Positions 7,416-16,234 of a DNA stretch of 64,000 bases are shown in pieces. The stretch is from NCBI RefSeq assembly GCF_008065375.1, contig NZ_VJYI01000028.1, forward strand, positions 62,001-126,000, read 5' to 3'. Source of the DNA: Nonomuraea sp. SYSU D8015 (GTDB lineage Bacteria > Actinomycetota > Actinomycetes > Streptosporangiales > Streptosporangiaceae). The notes below the pieces were generated by a model. That model worked only from the letters and a program-made list of their open reading frames with translations, did not search any database and had not been told where the DNA came from. How positions within the stretch are numbered: position 1 is the stretch's first letter; the number at the start of each line of letters is the position of its first letter. A program made the translations under genes and the position numbers.

Positions 7416-8738
7416 ATGAGCGTGGATCCGTCCCGTTCGGCGGGTGAGCGTGCGGACGGCCTGCTGCGGGTCGCGGCCGGTGCGGCGCGCTGGATCAGGG
7501 CCGCGGCCGCCGGCGACGGGGGCTGGCTGGCCAACCCCGACGCGGGCGGCAGGTCGGCGCTGGCCCCCGGGCCGGCCTCCCTGTACGCGGGCGCCCCCGG
7601 CATCGTGCTGTTCTTCCTGGAGCTGGCGGCGGCCACGGGCGAGGAGGAATACCTGCGTGACGCCCGGGCGGGCTGCCGCTACCTGGTCTCGGCCTGGCGG
7701 GAGGTGGCGGACGTGACGTTCCACCACGGGCTGAGCGGCATCGCGGCGGCGTTGTGCGAGGCCGGGTGGGTGCTGGGGGACGGCGTGGCGGAGGAGGCGG
7801 CCGCGGCGGCGATGGACCGGGTGGCGCGCTCGGCGCGGCGGCTGGAGGGCGGGGCGGGCTGGTCGGGTGATCCGGCGCTGCGCGGCGACGGGGGAGTGGT
7901 GCTGGCGCTGCTGCGGGCGTCGGCGATGCTGGGCGTGCCGGCGTACGCGGAGCTGGCGGCCGAGGCGGGGGCGCGGGCGGCGCGGCTGGCGGTGCCGGGG
8001 CATCGGTTCGGCGACTGTCCGGGGTTGCCGGCCGACGCGGTGACGCCGGGGTTCCTGGCGGGCACGGCGGGGACGGCGTACGTGCTGGCGCGCCTGTACG
8101 GGGTGACGGGGCAGGAGCGGTTCCTGGCGGCGGCGCGCCGTGGGGCGGCGTTCGTGCGCGCGGTCAGCGTGGTGAGCGGCGGGTCGGCGCTGGTGCCGCA
8201 TCACCTGCCGCAGGGGCGGGGGCTGCACTATCTGGGGTTCTGCTCGGGCTCGGCCGGGGTGGCGCGGATGTTCTACGAGCTGTACCGGGTGGCGGGCGAT
8301 CCCGGCGACCTGGAGTGGGCCGAGCGGCTGGCGGCAGGGGTGATGGCCAGCGGGGTGCCGCGGCGGCGGGTGCCGGGGCTGTGGGACACCGCCTGCCAGT
8401 GCTGCGGGCTGGCGGGGCTGGTGGAGCTGTTCGCGGGGTTGTGGGCGGTCACGGCGCGGCGGGCGTACCTGGATTTCGCGCTGGTGCTGGGCGTGGAGCT
8501 GGCGGGCCGGGCCAGCGGCGACGGAGGCGGGGGCCTGCGCTGGTACCAGGCCTACCGGCGGCTGCGCCCGGGCGAGGTGAGCGCCGACACGGGCTACATG
8601 GCGGGGGCGGCGGGGATCGGCGCGGCGCTGCTGCATCTGGAGGCCGCGTTACGGGCGGAGCGGGCGCGGCGGGTGGTGCTGCTGCCGGACAATCCGTTCC
8701 CGGAGATCCCGGTGCCGGCGGGCATGCTGCGCGAGTAG
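7416..8738 (+). CDS. Stand-alone LanC-like cyclase with CCG zinc motif
   Basis: The 440-residue protein has the alpha-toroid repeat pattern of LanC: GAPGIVLFFLELA (about 59-71), TFHHGLSGIAAAL, GFLAGTAGTAYVL, GFCSGSAGVARMFYELY and ADTGYMAGAAGIGAALL. LanC proteins bind one zinc through Cys, Cys and His (WCxG then CHG) and add cysteine thiols to dehydroamino acids. Here the first ligand is kept (Cys276 in GFCSG), but the second motif is CQCCG (Cys327, Cys329, Cys330), so His is replaced by Cys. No lanthipeptide precursor, dehydratase or transporter lies nearby. It may act on a distant precursor, or be a LanC-like protein of other function. Confidence 0.85.
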   Translation: MSVDPSRSAGERADGLLRVAAGAARWIRAAAAGDGGWLANPDAGGRSALAPGPASLYAGAPGIVLFFLELAAATGEEEYLRDARAGCRYLVSAWREVADVTFHHGLSGIAAALCEAGWVLGDGVAEEAAAAAMDRVARSARRLEGGAGWSGDPALRGDGGVVLALLRASAMLGVPAYAELAAEAGARAARLAVPGHRFGDCPGLPADAVTPGFLAGTAGTAYVLARLYGVTGQERFLAAARRGAAFVRAVSVVSGGSALVPHHLPQGRGLHYLGFCSGSAGVARMFYELYRVAGDPGDLEWAERLAAGVMASGVPRRRVPGLWDTACQCCGLAGLVELFAGLWAVTARRAYLDFALVLGVELAGRASGDGGGGLRWYQAYRRLRPGEVSADTGYMAGAAGIGAALLHLEAALRAERARRVVLLPDNPFPEIPVPAGMLRE

Positions 8739-8843
8739 GAACGCTCCAGGTGTTTGCGCGCGGGCGCAGGCGCGGAGTAAGCTCGAACACTCCACACAAT
8801 TGAAACGAGCTCCACAAACCTCCGGTTAGGAGTATACCACTCG

Positions 8844-11111
8844 ATGGCTAATCGTCAAGATGGTCTCGCGGAAGCCCTTGACAACGAGCAGCGTCATGTG
8901 ACCTGGCTGTACGGCCTGCTCGACCTCGCCAGGGAGCGGGCGCAGGCGGCGTTGCGCGAGGTGTACGGCCGGGGCGGCGGTACCCGGCAGGCGATGGTCG
9001 AGCGCGAGGCGCTGGCCTCGGAGCAGGCGCGGCGGCTGACGCAGCTCGACGCGGTCGAGCGGGGCCTGTGTTTCGGCCGCGTCGACGACGCCTCGGGCGG
9101 CAGCGTCTACATCGGCAGGATCGGCCTGCGGGACGAGCGGCACGAGGCGGTGCTCATCGACTGGCGGGCGCCGGCGGCGCGGCCGTTCTACGTGGCCACG
9201 GCCACCGATCCGCGCGGGCTGGTGCGCCGCAGGCACCTGCATCTGCGTGACCGGATGGTGGTGGGCATCGACGACGAGGTGTTCGACCTCGACGGGATGA
9301 GCGAGGGCGACCGGCGCACGCTGGTGGGGGAGGCGGCGCTGCTGGCGGCGTTGCGCCGGGGCCGGACGGGCCGGATGGGCGACGTGGTGGCCACCATCCA
9401 GACCGAGCAGGACCGGGTGATCCGCGCCGGGCTGCAGGGGGCGCTGGTGGTGCAGGGCGGCCCGGGCACCGGCAAGACGGTGGCGGCGCTGCACCGGGCG
9501 GCGTACCTGCTGTACACCCACCGCGACACGCTGGAGCGGCGCGGCGTGCTCGTGGTGGGCCCGAACGCGATGTTCCTGCGCTACATCGGCCAGGTGCTGC
9601 CGTCGCTGGGGGAGACGCAGGTGGTGATGACGACGGTCGGGGAGATGTTCCCGGGGGTGCGGGCGAACGCGGCCGACGCGCCGGACGCTGCCGTGGCCAA
9701 GGGCGACCTGCGGATGGCCGAGGTGGTGGCCCGCGCGCTGGAGCTGCGTCAGCGGGCGCCGGAGGGCGATCTGGTGGTGGAGCTGGACGGGCTGCGCCTG
9801 CGGGTGCCGCACGCGGTGTGCGTGGCGCTGCGCGACCGGGCGCGGGCGGTGCGGCTGCCGCACAACATGGCGCGCAAGCTGTACGTCACCGAGATGCTCA
9901 AGGAGCTGGCCCGGGCCGAGGCGCGGGCACTGGAGGAGTCGCTGCACATCGAGGAGCTGGCCGAGGTCGATCCCGAGCTGGCCGAGCCCCTCGACCTGGA
10001 GGGCGACCTGGACGAGCTGGACCTGGAGCTGGCCTCGCAGCGGCTGTGGGACGAGCCGCCGGTGCGGCGGGCGATCGACGACCTGTGGCCGGAGCTGACG
10101 CCGCAGCGGCTGGTCGGCGAGCTGTTGTCGGAGCCGGAGACGCTGTGGTCGGTGGCGCCGCCGGGCCTGGACTGGCGGGCGCTGGTGCGGGCGGCGGACG
10201 CGCCGTGGACGATGGGGGACGTGCCGCTGCTGGACGAGGCGGCCGAGCTGCTGGGCGAGGACGACTCGGCGCGGCGGGCGGCGGCCCGGCGGGCGCGGGA
10301 GGAGGAGGCCGGGCGGCTGCTGTACGCGGGCGAGGTGCTGCAGTCGACCGGTGTGGCCGAGGAGGGCATCTTCGCGCGGGCCGACGTGCTGGCCGGGCGG
10401 CACGCCGACGACGGGGCGGAGCTGACCACGGCCGACCGGGCGGCGGCCGACCGGAGCTGGGCGTACGGTCACGTGATCGTGGACGAGGCGCAGGAGCTGT
10501 CGGCGATGGCGTGGCGGACGGTGATGCGGCGGGTGCCGGCCAAGTCGCTGACGGTGGTGGGCGACATCGCGCAGACCGGGTCGGCGGCGGGGGCGCGTTC
10601 GTGGGGCGAGGTGCTGGACCCGTACCTGGAGGGCCGCTGGCGGGTGGAGCACCTGATGGTCAACTACCGCACGCCGGTGGAGATCATGGAGGTGGCGGCG
10701 GACGTGCTGCGGGCCTTCGATCCGGGGCAGGAGCCGCCGGAGTCGGTGCGGTCGGGCGAGTCGCGGCCGCGGGCGGTGCGGGTGCCGGTGGCGGGGCTGC
10801 CGGCGCTGGTGGAGGAGGAGCTGGCCGAGATCGGCGAGGGCCGGGTGGGCGTGGTCACCTCGGACGCGCGGCACGCGGAGGCGGCGCGGCTGTTCCCGGG
10901 CGGGGACCTGGACGCGGCGGTGGCGGTGCTGACGGTGGGGCAGTCCAAGGGGCTGGAGTTCGACGCGGTCGTGGTGGTGGATCCGGCGGGGATCCTGGCG
11001 CAGTCGCCGATGGGCGGGCGGGACCTGTACGTGGCGGTGACGCGGGCGACGCGGCGGCTGACGGTGGCCTACGAGGGCGAGCTGCCGGAGGTGCTGTCGC
11101 GGCTGGCCTAG
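8844..11111 (+). CDS. HelD-type RNA polymerase recycling ATPase/helicase
   Basis: The product is 755 residues. The N-terminal helical arm (about 1-80: DNEQRHVTWLYGLLDLARERA) is followed by RIGLRDERHEAVLIDWRAPAARPFY. Walker A, GGPGTGKT, is near residues 205-212, the DE box lies in VIVDEAQELSAMAW, and late SF1 motifs include SKGLEFDAVVVVDP and YVAVTRATRRL. This order is that of HelD/HelR proteins, which clear stalled RNA polymerase. Actinobacterial HelR members confer rifampicin tolerance by removing drug-bound polymerase. The ATG at 8844 has a GGAG site about 11 bp upstream. It seems to be monocistronic. Confidence 0.88.
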   Translation: MANRQDGLAEALDNEQRHVTWLYGLLDLARERAQAALREVYGRGGGTRQAMVEREALASEQARRLTQLDAVERGLCFGRVDDASGGSVYIGRIGLRDERHEAVLIDWRAPAARPFYVATATDPRGLVRRRHLHLRDRMVVGIDDEVFDLDGMSEGDRRTLVGEAALLAALRRGRTGRMGDVVATIQTEQDRVIRAGLQGALVVQGGPGTGKTVAALHRAAYLLYTHRDTLERRGVLVVGPNAMFLRYIGQVLPSLGETQVVMTTVGEMFPGVRANAADAPDAAVAKGDLRMAEVVARALELRQRAPEGDLVVELDGLRLRVPHAVCVALRDRARAVRLPHNMARKLYVTEMLKELARAEARALEESLHIEELAEVDPELAEPLDLEGDLDELDLELASQRLWDEPPVRRAIDDLWPELTPQRLVGELLSEPETLWSVAPPGLDWRALVRAADAPWTMGDVPLLDEAAELLGEDDSARRAAARRAREEEAGRLLYAGEVLQSTGVAEEGIFARADVLAGRHADDGAELTTADRAAADRSWAYGHVIVDEAQELSAMAWRTVMRRVPAKSLTVVGDIAQTGSAAGARSWGEVLDPYLEGRWRVEHLMVNYRTPVEIMEVAADVLRAFDPGQEPPESVRSGESRPRAVRVPVAGLPALVEEELAEIGEGRVGVVTSDARHAEAARLFPGGDLDAAVAVLTVGQSKGLEFDAVVVVDPAGILAQSPMGGRDLYVAVTRATRRLTVAYEGELPEVLSRLA

Positions 11112-11112
11112 A

Positions 11113-11129
11113 AATCTACAATGTAAAGG
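11113..11129. repeat. TACnnnGTA dispersed motif, copy 2
   Basis: AATCTACAATGTAAAGG starts 2 bp after the helD-like stop codon. It shares the core ATCTAC-N3-GTAA-(A/G)-GG with copies at 7226 and 14317. Confidence 0.6.
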
Positions 11130-11250
11130 TGCTCGGTCTATGGACTGATCACCATGACCGGCCGAAAACCGTCGACGAAGGTCAGGAGCCTGCCGGGCGC
11201 GTACGGCCTGGTGCCGTGCGGGCCCGGGCGGGTGCATAAACTTGTCCGAC

Positions 11251-12681
11251 GTGACGTCGAAGCCGCGTATCCCGAATGTCCTGGCCGCCCGCTATGCCTC
11301 GCCGGAGCTGGCCCGTCTGTGGTCGCCCGAGTACAAGATCGTCGCTGAGCGGCGGTTGTGGCTGGCGGTGTTGCGGGCGCAGGCCGAGCTGGGGGTCGCC
11401 GTGCCGCCGGAGGCGGTCGCCGACTACGAGAAGGTGGTCGAGCAGGTCGATCTGGAGTCGATCGCGGCGCGGGAGCGCGTCACGCGGCACGACGTCAAGG
11501 CGCGCATCGAGGAGTTCAACGCGCTGGCCGGGCACGAGCAGGTGCACAAGGGCATGACCTCGCGCGATCTGACGGAGAACGTCGAGCAGTTGCAGATCCG
11601 CGACAGCCTGCTGCTGGTGCGCGACCGGGTGGTGGCGTTGCTGGCGCGGCTGGCGAGCCTGGCGGAGGAGCATGAGGCGACGGTGGTGGCCGGCCGTTCG
11701 CACAACGTGGCGGCGCAGGCGACGACGCTGGGCAAGCGGTTCGCGACGGCGGCCGACGAGCTGCTGGTGGCCTTCCGGCGGCTGGAGGAGCTGATCGGCC
11801 GTTATCCGCTGCGCGGCATCAAGGGTCCGGTGGGCACGGCTCAGGACATGCTGGATCTGCTGGGCGGCGACCGGGGCAGGCTGGCCGAGCTGGAGGGGCG
11901 GGTGGCCGGGCATCTGGGGTTCGCGCGCCGGTTCACCAGCGTGGGGCAGGTCTATCCGCGGTCGCTGGACTTCGAGGTGGTCACGGCGCTGGTGCAGCTG
12001 GCGGCGGCGCCGTCGTCGCTGGCCAAGACGATCCGGCTGATGGCCGGGCACGAGCTGGTGACCGAGGGCTTCCAGCCGGGGCAGGTGGGGTCGTCGGCGA
12101 TGCCGCACAAGATGAACACCCGCTCCTGTGAGCGGGTCAACGGCCTGGCCGTGGTGTTGCGGGGGTATGCGTCGATGGCCGGGGAGCTGGCGGGCGATCA
12201 GTGGAACGAGGGCGACGTGTCGTGCTCGGTGGTGCGGCGGGTGGCGTTGCCGGATGCGTTCTTCGCCTTCGACGGGCTGGTGGAGACGATGCTGACGGTG
12301 CTGGACGAGTTCGGCGCCTATCCGGCGGTGATCTCCGCGGAGCTGGGGCGCTATCTGCCGTTCCTGGCCACGACGAAGATGCTGATGGCGGCGGTGCGCG
12401 CGGGGATGGGCCGCGAGCAGGCGCATGAGCTGATCAAGGAGCATGCGGTGGCGGCGGCGCTGGCGATGCGGTCGGAGGGTGCCGGGAACGCGTTGCTGGA
12501 TCTGCTGGCCGGTGATGAGCGGTTCCCGCTGGACCGGGCGGCGCTGGAGGGGTTGCTGGCCGATCGGGTGTCGTTCACGGGGGCGGCGGCCGATCAGGTG
12601 GAGGCGGTCTCGCAGCAGGTGGGTGAGGTCGTGGCGGCGCATCCGGAGGCGGCGGCGTACCGGCCGGGCGCGATCTTGTGA
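11251..12681 (+). CDS. purB: Adenylosuccinate lyase
   Basis: The product is 476 residues and typical of bacterial PurB. TSRDLTENVEQLQI contains a family substrate-binding motif, GRSHNVAAQATTLGKRF carries the catalytic His region, and the fumarase-superfamily signature is GSSAMPHKMNTRSCERV. It catalyses two steps of purine synthesis: SAICAR to AICAR plus fumarate, and adenylosuccinate to AMP plus fumarate. The GTG at 11251 (V)TSKPRIPNVLAARYASPE is chosen over a TTG at 11242. A TAAACT -10-like element at 11237-11242 would start transcription at or within 2 nt of this GTG, implying a leaderless message. Confidence 0.95.
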   Translation: MTSKPRIPNVLAARYASPELARLWSPEYKIVAERRLWLAVLRAQAELGVAVPPEAVADYEKVVEQVDLESIAARERVTRHDVKARIEEFNALAGHEQVHKGMTSRDLTENVEQLQIRDSLLLVRDRVVALLARLASLAEEHEATVVAGRSHNVAAQATTLGKRFATAADELLVAFRRLEELIGRYPLRGIKGPVGTAQDMLDLLGGDRGRLAELEGRVAGHLGFARRFTSVGQVYPRSLDFEVVTALVQLAAAPSSLAKTIRLMAGHELVTEGFQPGQVGSSAMPHKMNTRSCERVNGLAVVLRGYASMAGELAGDQWNEGDVSCSVVRRVALPDAFFAFDGLVETMLTVLDEFGAYPAVISAELGRYLPFLATTKMLMAAVRAGMGREQAHELIKEHAVAAALAMRSEGAGNALLDLLAGDERFPLDRAALEGLLADRVSFTGAAADQVEAVSQQVGEVVAAHPEAAAYRPGAIL

Positions 12682-13206
12682 TGCGTGAGCTGCGCACGGC
12701 CGGGGAGGTGCGGGCCGCGTGCGGGGACGACGATCTGGTGATGTGGGCGGCGCAGGGCCTGCGCGGCGGGGCGCGCGCGTGGGCGTCGGGGGATGCGGTG
12801 GTGGCCGGGTGCGCGCGGGTGTCGCGGCGTGACCGGCTGGCGGTGCGGCGCCGAGGCGGAGGTGGCGGCGTTGCTGGCGGCGGAGGCGCCGGATTCGTAC
12901 GCGGTGCCGGGGCTGGAGGGCGTGTGCCGGTGGGCGGGCGTGCGCGTGGAGGGCCGGTTGGCGGCGGTGGCGGCGGAGGCGTGGTCGGCGCCGACGGTGG
13001 GGCTGCTGGCGGGGGTGGCCACGCGGGCGCGGTTCCGGGGGCGGGGGCTGGCCGAGCGGGTGTGCCGGTGGGTGTCGCGGGAGCTGGTGGCGGCGCGCGG
13101 GCGGGCGGCGTTGATGGTCGACGACGACAACGCCGCGGCGATCAGGGTGTATGAGCGGATCGGGTTCCGGCGCCGGCGGGTGCTGGCCTCGCGGGTGACG
13201 GCCTGA
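12678..13206 (+). pseudogene. GNAT acetyltransferase with internal frameshift
   Basis: Two overlapping frames together make one GNAT protein. The N-terminal part starts at the GTG/ATG overlapping the purB stop (MRELRTAGEVRAACGDDDLV to SRRDRLAV). The rest continues in another frame from about 12850: AEAEVAALLAAEAPDSYAVP, then the acetyl-CoA loop ATRARFRGRGLAERVC and the C-terminal NAAAIRVYERIGFR. One extra base (or two missing) near GTGCGGCGCCGAGG (about 12847-12860) explains the break. This is either a recent pseudogene or a sequence error. The substrate is unknown. Confidence 0.75.
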
Positions 13207-13280
13207 TCGTCCTCCCGGGGCGGGGGTGCGGCGAAATTGGGGTGAGGTTCGGGCGGCGCTGGTGCAGAGTTGACGGCGTG

Positions 13281-14315
13281 ATGTCCGATTTTGTGCCTGG
13301 TATTGAGTTGTCGCGGGCGTTTTACCACGAGGTCGTGGCCCCGTTGATGCCGCGGGTTGCGCACAGTGCGGCGTTGGTCGGGCCGGGGTCGGAGGTGCTG
13401 GAGTTCGACACGGCGCGTTCGGCCGATCATGACTGGGGGCCGCGGGTGCTGGTGTTCGTGGCGGCCGAGCAGGTGGCCGAGGTGGAGGCGAAGGTGACGG
13501 CGGGGCTGCCGGAGCGGTTCCGGGGGCTGCCGACGGTGTTCGGCTACCACGGCGAGGTGCGGCCCGGGGTGAGGGTGGCGGATCTGGGTGGCTGGCTGGT
13601 GGAGCAGCTGGGGTTCGATCCGCGGGCGGGGGTGTCGCTGCTGGATTGGCTGTCGGTGCCGTGGCAGCGCCTGGCGGAGGTGACGGGCGGGGAGGTGTTC
13701 CATGACGGCGCGGGCGGGCTGGAGGCGGCCAGGGCGGCGCTGAGGTGGTATCCGCAGGACGTGTGGCGGTACGTGCTGGCGTGTCAGTGGCGGCGGATCG
13801 GGGAGGACGAGCCGTTTCCCGGCCGGTGCGGCGAGGTGGGCGATGAGCTGGGCTCGGCTGTGGTGGGGGCGCGGCTGGCGCGCGAGGTGATGCGGCTGGC
13901 GTTGCTGCTGCGGCGGCGTTATCCGCCGTACGCGAAGTGGCTGGGCAGTGCGCTGGCGCGGTTGCCGGGTTCGGCGGAGCTGGGGGAGTGCCTGGAGGCT
14001 GCGGTGGCGGCGCGGTCGTGGCGGGCGCGGGAGGAGGGGTTGTCGGGGGCGTACGAGCGGGTGGCGGCGCTGCAGAACCGGGTGGCGCTGGCCGGGCGGC
14101 TGGATGAGGGGGTGCGGGGGTTCCACGACCGGCCGTTCCGGGTGATCGGCGGGGATCGGTTCGCCGTGGCGTTGATGGAGTCGGTGGCCGATCCGGTGAT
14201 CAGGGGGTTGCCGGTGGCGGGGTGTGTGGATCAGCTGTCGGATTCGACGGATGTGCTGATGTCCCCCGGGCGGGCGCGGGCGGTGACGGCTGCCGCGCTG
14301 GGCCTCACCACTTAA
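13281..14315 (+). CDS. DUF4037 domain protein
   Basis: The product is 344 residues. The N-terminal half resembles a nucleotidyltransferase-like fold (FYHEVVAPLMPRVAHSAALVGPGSEVLEFDTARSADHDWGPRVLVF, with the D-H-D pair), and DUF4037 follows (LDWLSVPWQRLAEVTGGEVFHD, WYPQDVWRYVLACQWRRIGEDEPF). An ATG at 13281 directly follows an in-frame GTG at 13278; either could be used. The cellular role of this family is not established. Members are sparse, and the nucleotidyltransferase resemblance suggests transfer of a nucleotide to a small molecule or RNA. It stands downstream of the broken GNAT gene and converges on the next operon. Confidence 0.75.
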   Translation: MSDFVPGIELSRAFYHEVVAPLMPRVAHSAALVGPGSEVLEFDTARSADHDWGPRVLVFVAAEQVAEVEAKVTAGLPERFRGLPTVFGYHGEVRPGVRVADLGGWLVEQLGFDPRAGVSLLDWLSVPWQRLAEVTGGEVFHDGAGGLEAARAALRWYPQDVWRYVLACQWRRIGEDEPFPGRCGEVGDELGSAVVGARLAREVMRLALLLRRRYPPYAKWLGSALARLPGSAELGECLEAAVAARSWRAREEGLSGAYERVAALQNRVALAGRLDEGVRGFHDRPFRVIGGDRFAVALMESVADPVIRGLPVAGCVDQLSDSTDVLMSPGRARAVTAAALGLTT

Positions 14316-14316
14316 T

Positions 14317-14333
14317 GATCTACTTTGTAAGGG
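14317..14333. repeat. TACnnnGTA dispersed motif, copy 3
   Basis: GATCTACTTTGTAAGGG starts 2 bp after the DUF4037 stop and overlaps the last codons of the converging SRPBCC gene. The core is shared with copies at 7226 and 11113. Confidence 0.6.
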
Positions 14334-15114
14334 ACAGCAGTTCGGACGCCAAATCCTCCACTCGCACACGCCAGGCGACGACGGCGGAAGAGCCGCCGGT
14401 GTGGGTGAGGATGAGGCGGGCGCCCTGGCCGGTGCCGTCGGCCAGTTCCCAGCGGACCGTGCCGCCCGGGGTGTCGTATTCGAGGAGCTTGCCGGTTTCG
14501 GCGCGGGTGACGGGGCCGGCGTGGATCCCGGTGGCGGTGAAGGGGGCGGGCGGCGGGTCGCCGGGGGTGGCCTGGTCGCCGTGCAGGTGGTGCCAGACGG
14601 TGTCGGCGGGGCGGGTGAGCTGGCGTTCGAGGCGGAGGGTGTCGCCGTCGACGGTGACGGGGTCGAGGCCGAGGATGTGGATGTAGTCGTCGTGGAGGCG
14701 GGCCGCGGCGCTGGGGTCATAGGGGAAGGTGCGGCCGTCGAGGTGGGCGAACAGGGCGAGGATGCAGTGGTGCCAGCCGGTGGTGAAGCTGGCGGCGCCG
14801 TGGCGGTCGCTGAAGGTGTGGCTGAAGGTGAGCAGGGTGCCGGTGGGGCCGTCGGGCTCGAGTTCCCAGCGGAGGTGTTCGTCGCCCCAGGTGTGGGCGA
14901 AGACGTGGGGTGGGTCGTTGTGGGTGATGCGGCCGTCGGGGCCGAAGCCGTAGGAGATGCGGTCGCCGTCGATGGTGACTTCGGCGGGGAACCAGGCGGC
15001 GAGGTGTTCGGGCTGGGTGATGGCGCGCCAGACCTTTTCGGGTGGGTGGGGGAGGCGGCGTTGCATGCGGATGGTGGTGCGGCCGTCGGGGTGGAGGGTG
15101 AGGTTTTCGTTCAT
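14320..15114 (-). CDS. SRPBCC protein with degenerate second domain
   Basis: The product is 264 residues. The first 150 residues are a complete AHSA1-like SRPBCC domain (RLPHPPEKVWRAITQPEHLA, HVFAHTWGDEHLRWELEP, TTGWHHCILALFAHL). The remainder (LDPVTVDGDTLRLERQLTRP onward) repeats the fold in shortened form, ending LTHTGGSSAVVAWRVRVEDL. Tandem AHSA1 proteins bind lipophilic ligands. Its start overlaps the stop of the upstream ArsR gene (ATGA), repeating the ArsR-SRPBCC layout seen near 2.4-3.3 kb. The ligand is unknown. Confidence 0.82.
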   Translation of the reverse strand: MNENLTLHPDGRTTIRMQRRLPHPPEKVWRAITQPEHLAAWFPAEVTIDGDRISYGFGPDGRITHNDPPHVFAHTWGDEHLRWELEPDGPTGTLLTFSHTFSDRHGAASFTTGWHHCILALFAHLDGRTFPYDPSAAARLHDDYIHILGLDPVTVDGDTLRLERQLTRPADTVWHHLHGDQATPGDPPPAPFTATGIHAGPVTRAETGKLLEYDTPGGTVRWELADGTGQGARLILTHTGGSSAVVAWRVRVEDLASELLSLTK

Positions 15115-15419
15115 GGGGTGTCGTCCATGGTGTCGAGGTGGTCGGCGAGTTTGTCGAGGCTGGTGGTCCAGAGTTTGCGGTAGGGGGTGAGCCAGGCGTC
15201 GATTTCGGCGAGGGGGGCGGGCTGGAGTTCGTACCAGCGGCGTTGGGCGTCTTTGCGGACGGTGACGAGTCCGGCTTGGCGGAGGGCGCGCAGGTGTTTG
15301 CTGGTGCCGGGCTGGGTGAGGCCGAGGTGTCGGGTGAGTTCGGCGACGTGGCGGGGGCGTTGGAGGAGGAGGTCGAGGATGTGCCGGCGGGCGGGTTCGG
15401 CGAGCACGTCGAAGGGCAT
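15111..15419 (-). CDS. ArsR family regulator paired with SRPBCC
   Basis: The product is 102 residues: MPFDVLAEPARRHILDLLLQRP, recognition helix LGLTQPGTSKHLRALRQAGLV, wing VRKDAQRRWYELQ, and a C-terminal dimerisation helix. The ATG at 15419 is preferred to an upstream start because it gives the usual beginning. Two GGGCATG sequences close by make the exact start slightly uncertain. No metal-binding Cys pair is present. It overlaps and probably represses the SRPBCC gene and itself. An ATATACCGGGCTGGTTATAT-like imperfect dyad just upstream (about 15427-15446) is a candidate operator. Confidence 0.87.
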   Translation of the reverse strand: MPFDVLAEPARRHILDLLLQRPRHVAELTRHLGLTQPGTSKHLRALRQAGLVTVRKDAQRRWYELQPAPLAEIDAWLTPYRKLWTTSLDKLADHLDTMDDTP

Positions 15420-15462
15420 GCCCGTGAATATACCGGGCTGGTTATATGCCTGCAAGGGCATG

Positions 15463-16227
15463 TTAGTGGGGGGTGTGGCGGCGGGCGTTGGCGTGGATGG
15501 CCTGGCGCAGGTAGGGGGCCAGGCCGGGGGCGAGGGCGTCGAAGGTCGCGGTGAAGCGGGGGTCGTCGACGTAGAGGTCGCCGAGGCACCGGTGGATGTG
15601 GGGGGTGCAGTCGTAGAACCAGCGGGTGATGTGGCCGCGGTGGCGTTCGGCGAGGTCCATGGCGTGCTCGCCGTCGGCGGGCAGGCCGGCCTTGTAGGCG
15701 GCGACGAGGTCGTCGTTGAGTGCGGCGGCTTCGGCTTTGAGCTGGAGCCAGTCGGCTTTGGTGTAGGAGGCGACGCGGCGGCGGCTTTCGGCGTACTGGC
15801 TGGTGTGGCCCCAGCGGCGGTCGACTTCGGCGTCGTGGTCTTCGGGGCGGAAGTCGCCGAAGATCTCGAAGCGTTCTTCGGGGGTGAGGGCGATGCCGAG
15901 GGTGTGGGCGTCGATGAGGCGTTCGACGGCGTTGATGACCTTGCCGAGGTCCTGGGCGCGGCGGGTGAGCAGTTCGTGCTGGCGGCGCAGGTGGGTGAGC
16001 TCGTCGGTGTGGGGTTCGTCGAGGATGACGGCGATCTCCTCGAGGGGGAAGCCGAGCTCGCGGTAGAGGAGGATCTGCTGGAGGCGGACGAGGTCGGCGT
16101 CGGTGTAGCGGCGGTAGCCGGCGTGGGTGCGTTCGCCGGGGGTGAGCAGGCCGATCTCGTCGTAGTGGTGCAGGGTGCGTACGGTGATGCCGGCGAGCCT
16201 GGCGACCTGTCCTACGGAGAAGCTCAT
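15463..16227 (-). CDS. MerR family regulator with TipAS-type domain
   Basis: The product is 254 residues. MSFSVGQVARLAGITVRTLHHYDEIGLL is the MerR winged helix, followed by the coiled coil (about 75-110). The C-terminal TipAS antibiotic-recognition-like domain has SQYAESRRRVASYTKADW and HMDLAERHRGHITRWFYDCTP-like segments. TipA proteins bind thiopeptides covalently and activate their own promoter. Whether this one does so depends on a TipAS cysteine; a Cys is present near residue 220 (FYDCTPHIHRCLGDLY has two). A MerR-type promoter with a 19-bp spacer lies upstream. Confidence 0.88.
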   Translation of the reverse strand: MSFSVGQVARLAGITVRTLHHYDEIGLLTPGERTHAGYRRYTDADLVRLQQILLYRELGFPLEEIAVILDEPHTDELTHLRRQHELLTRRAQDLGKVINAVERLIDAHTLGIALTPEERFEIFGDFRPEDHDAEVDRRWGHTSQYAESRRRVASYTKADWLQLKAEAAALNDDLVAAYKAGLPADGEHAMDLAERHRGHITRWFYDCTPHIHRCLGDLYVDDPRFTATFDALAPGLAPYLRQAIHANARRHTPH

Positions 16228-16234
16228 GGGGTCC

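Noticed and set aside
15427..15446. Imperfect ATATA...TATAT dyad taken as a firm ArsR operator
   Set aside because: Symmetry is weak and overlaps possible starts; mentioned only as a candidate in the ArsR entry.
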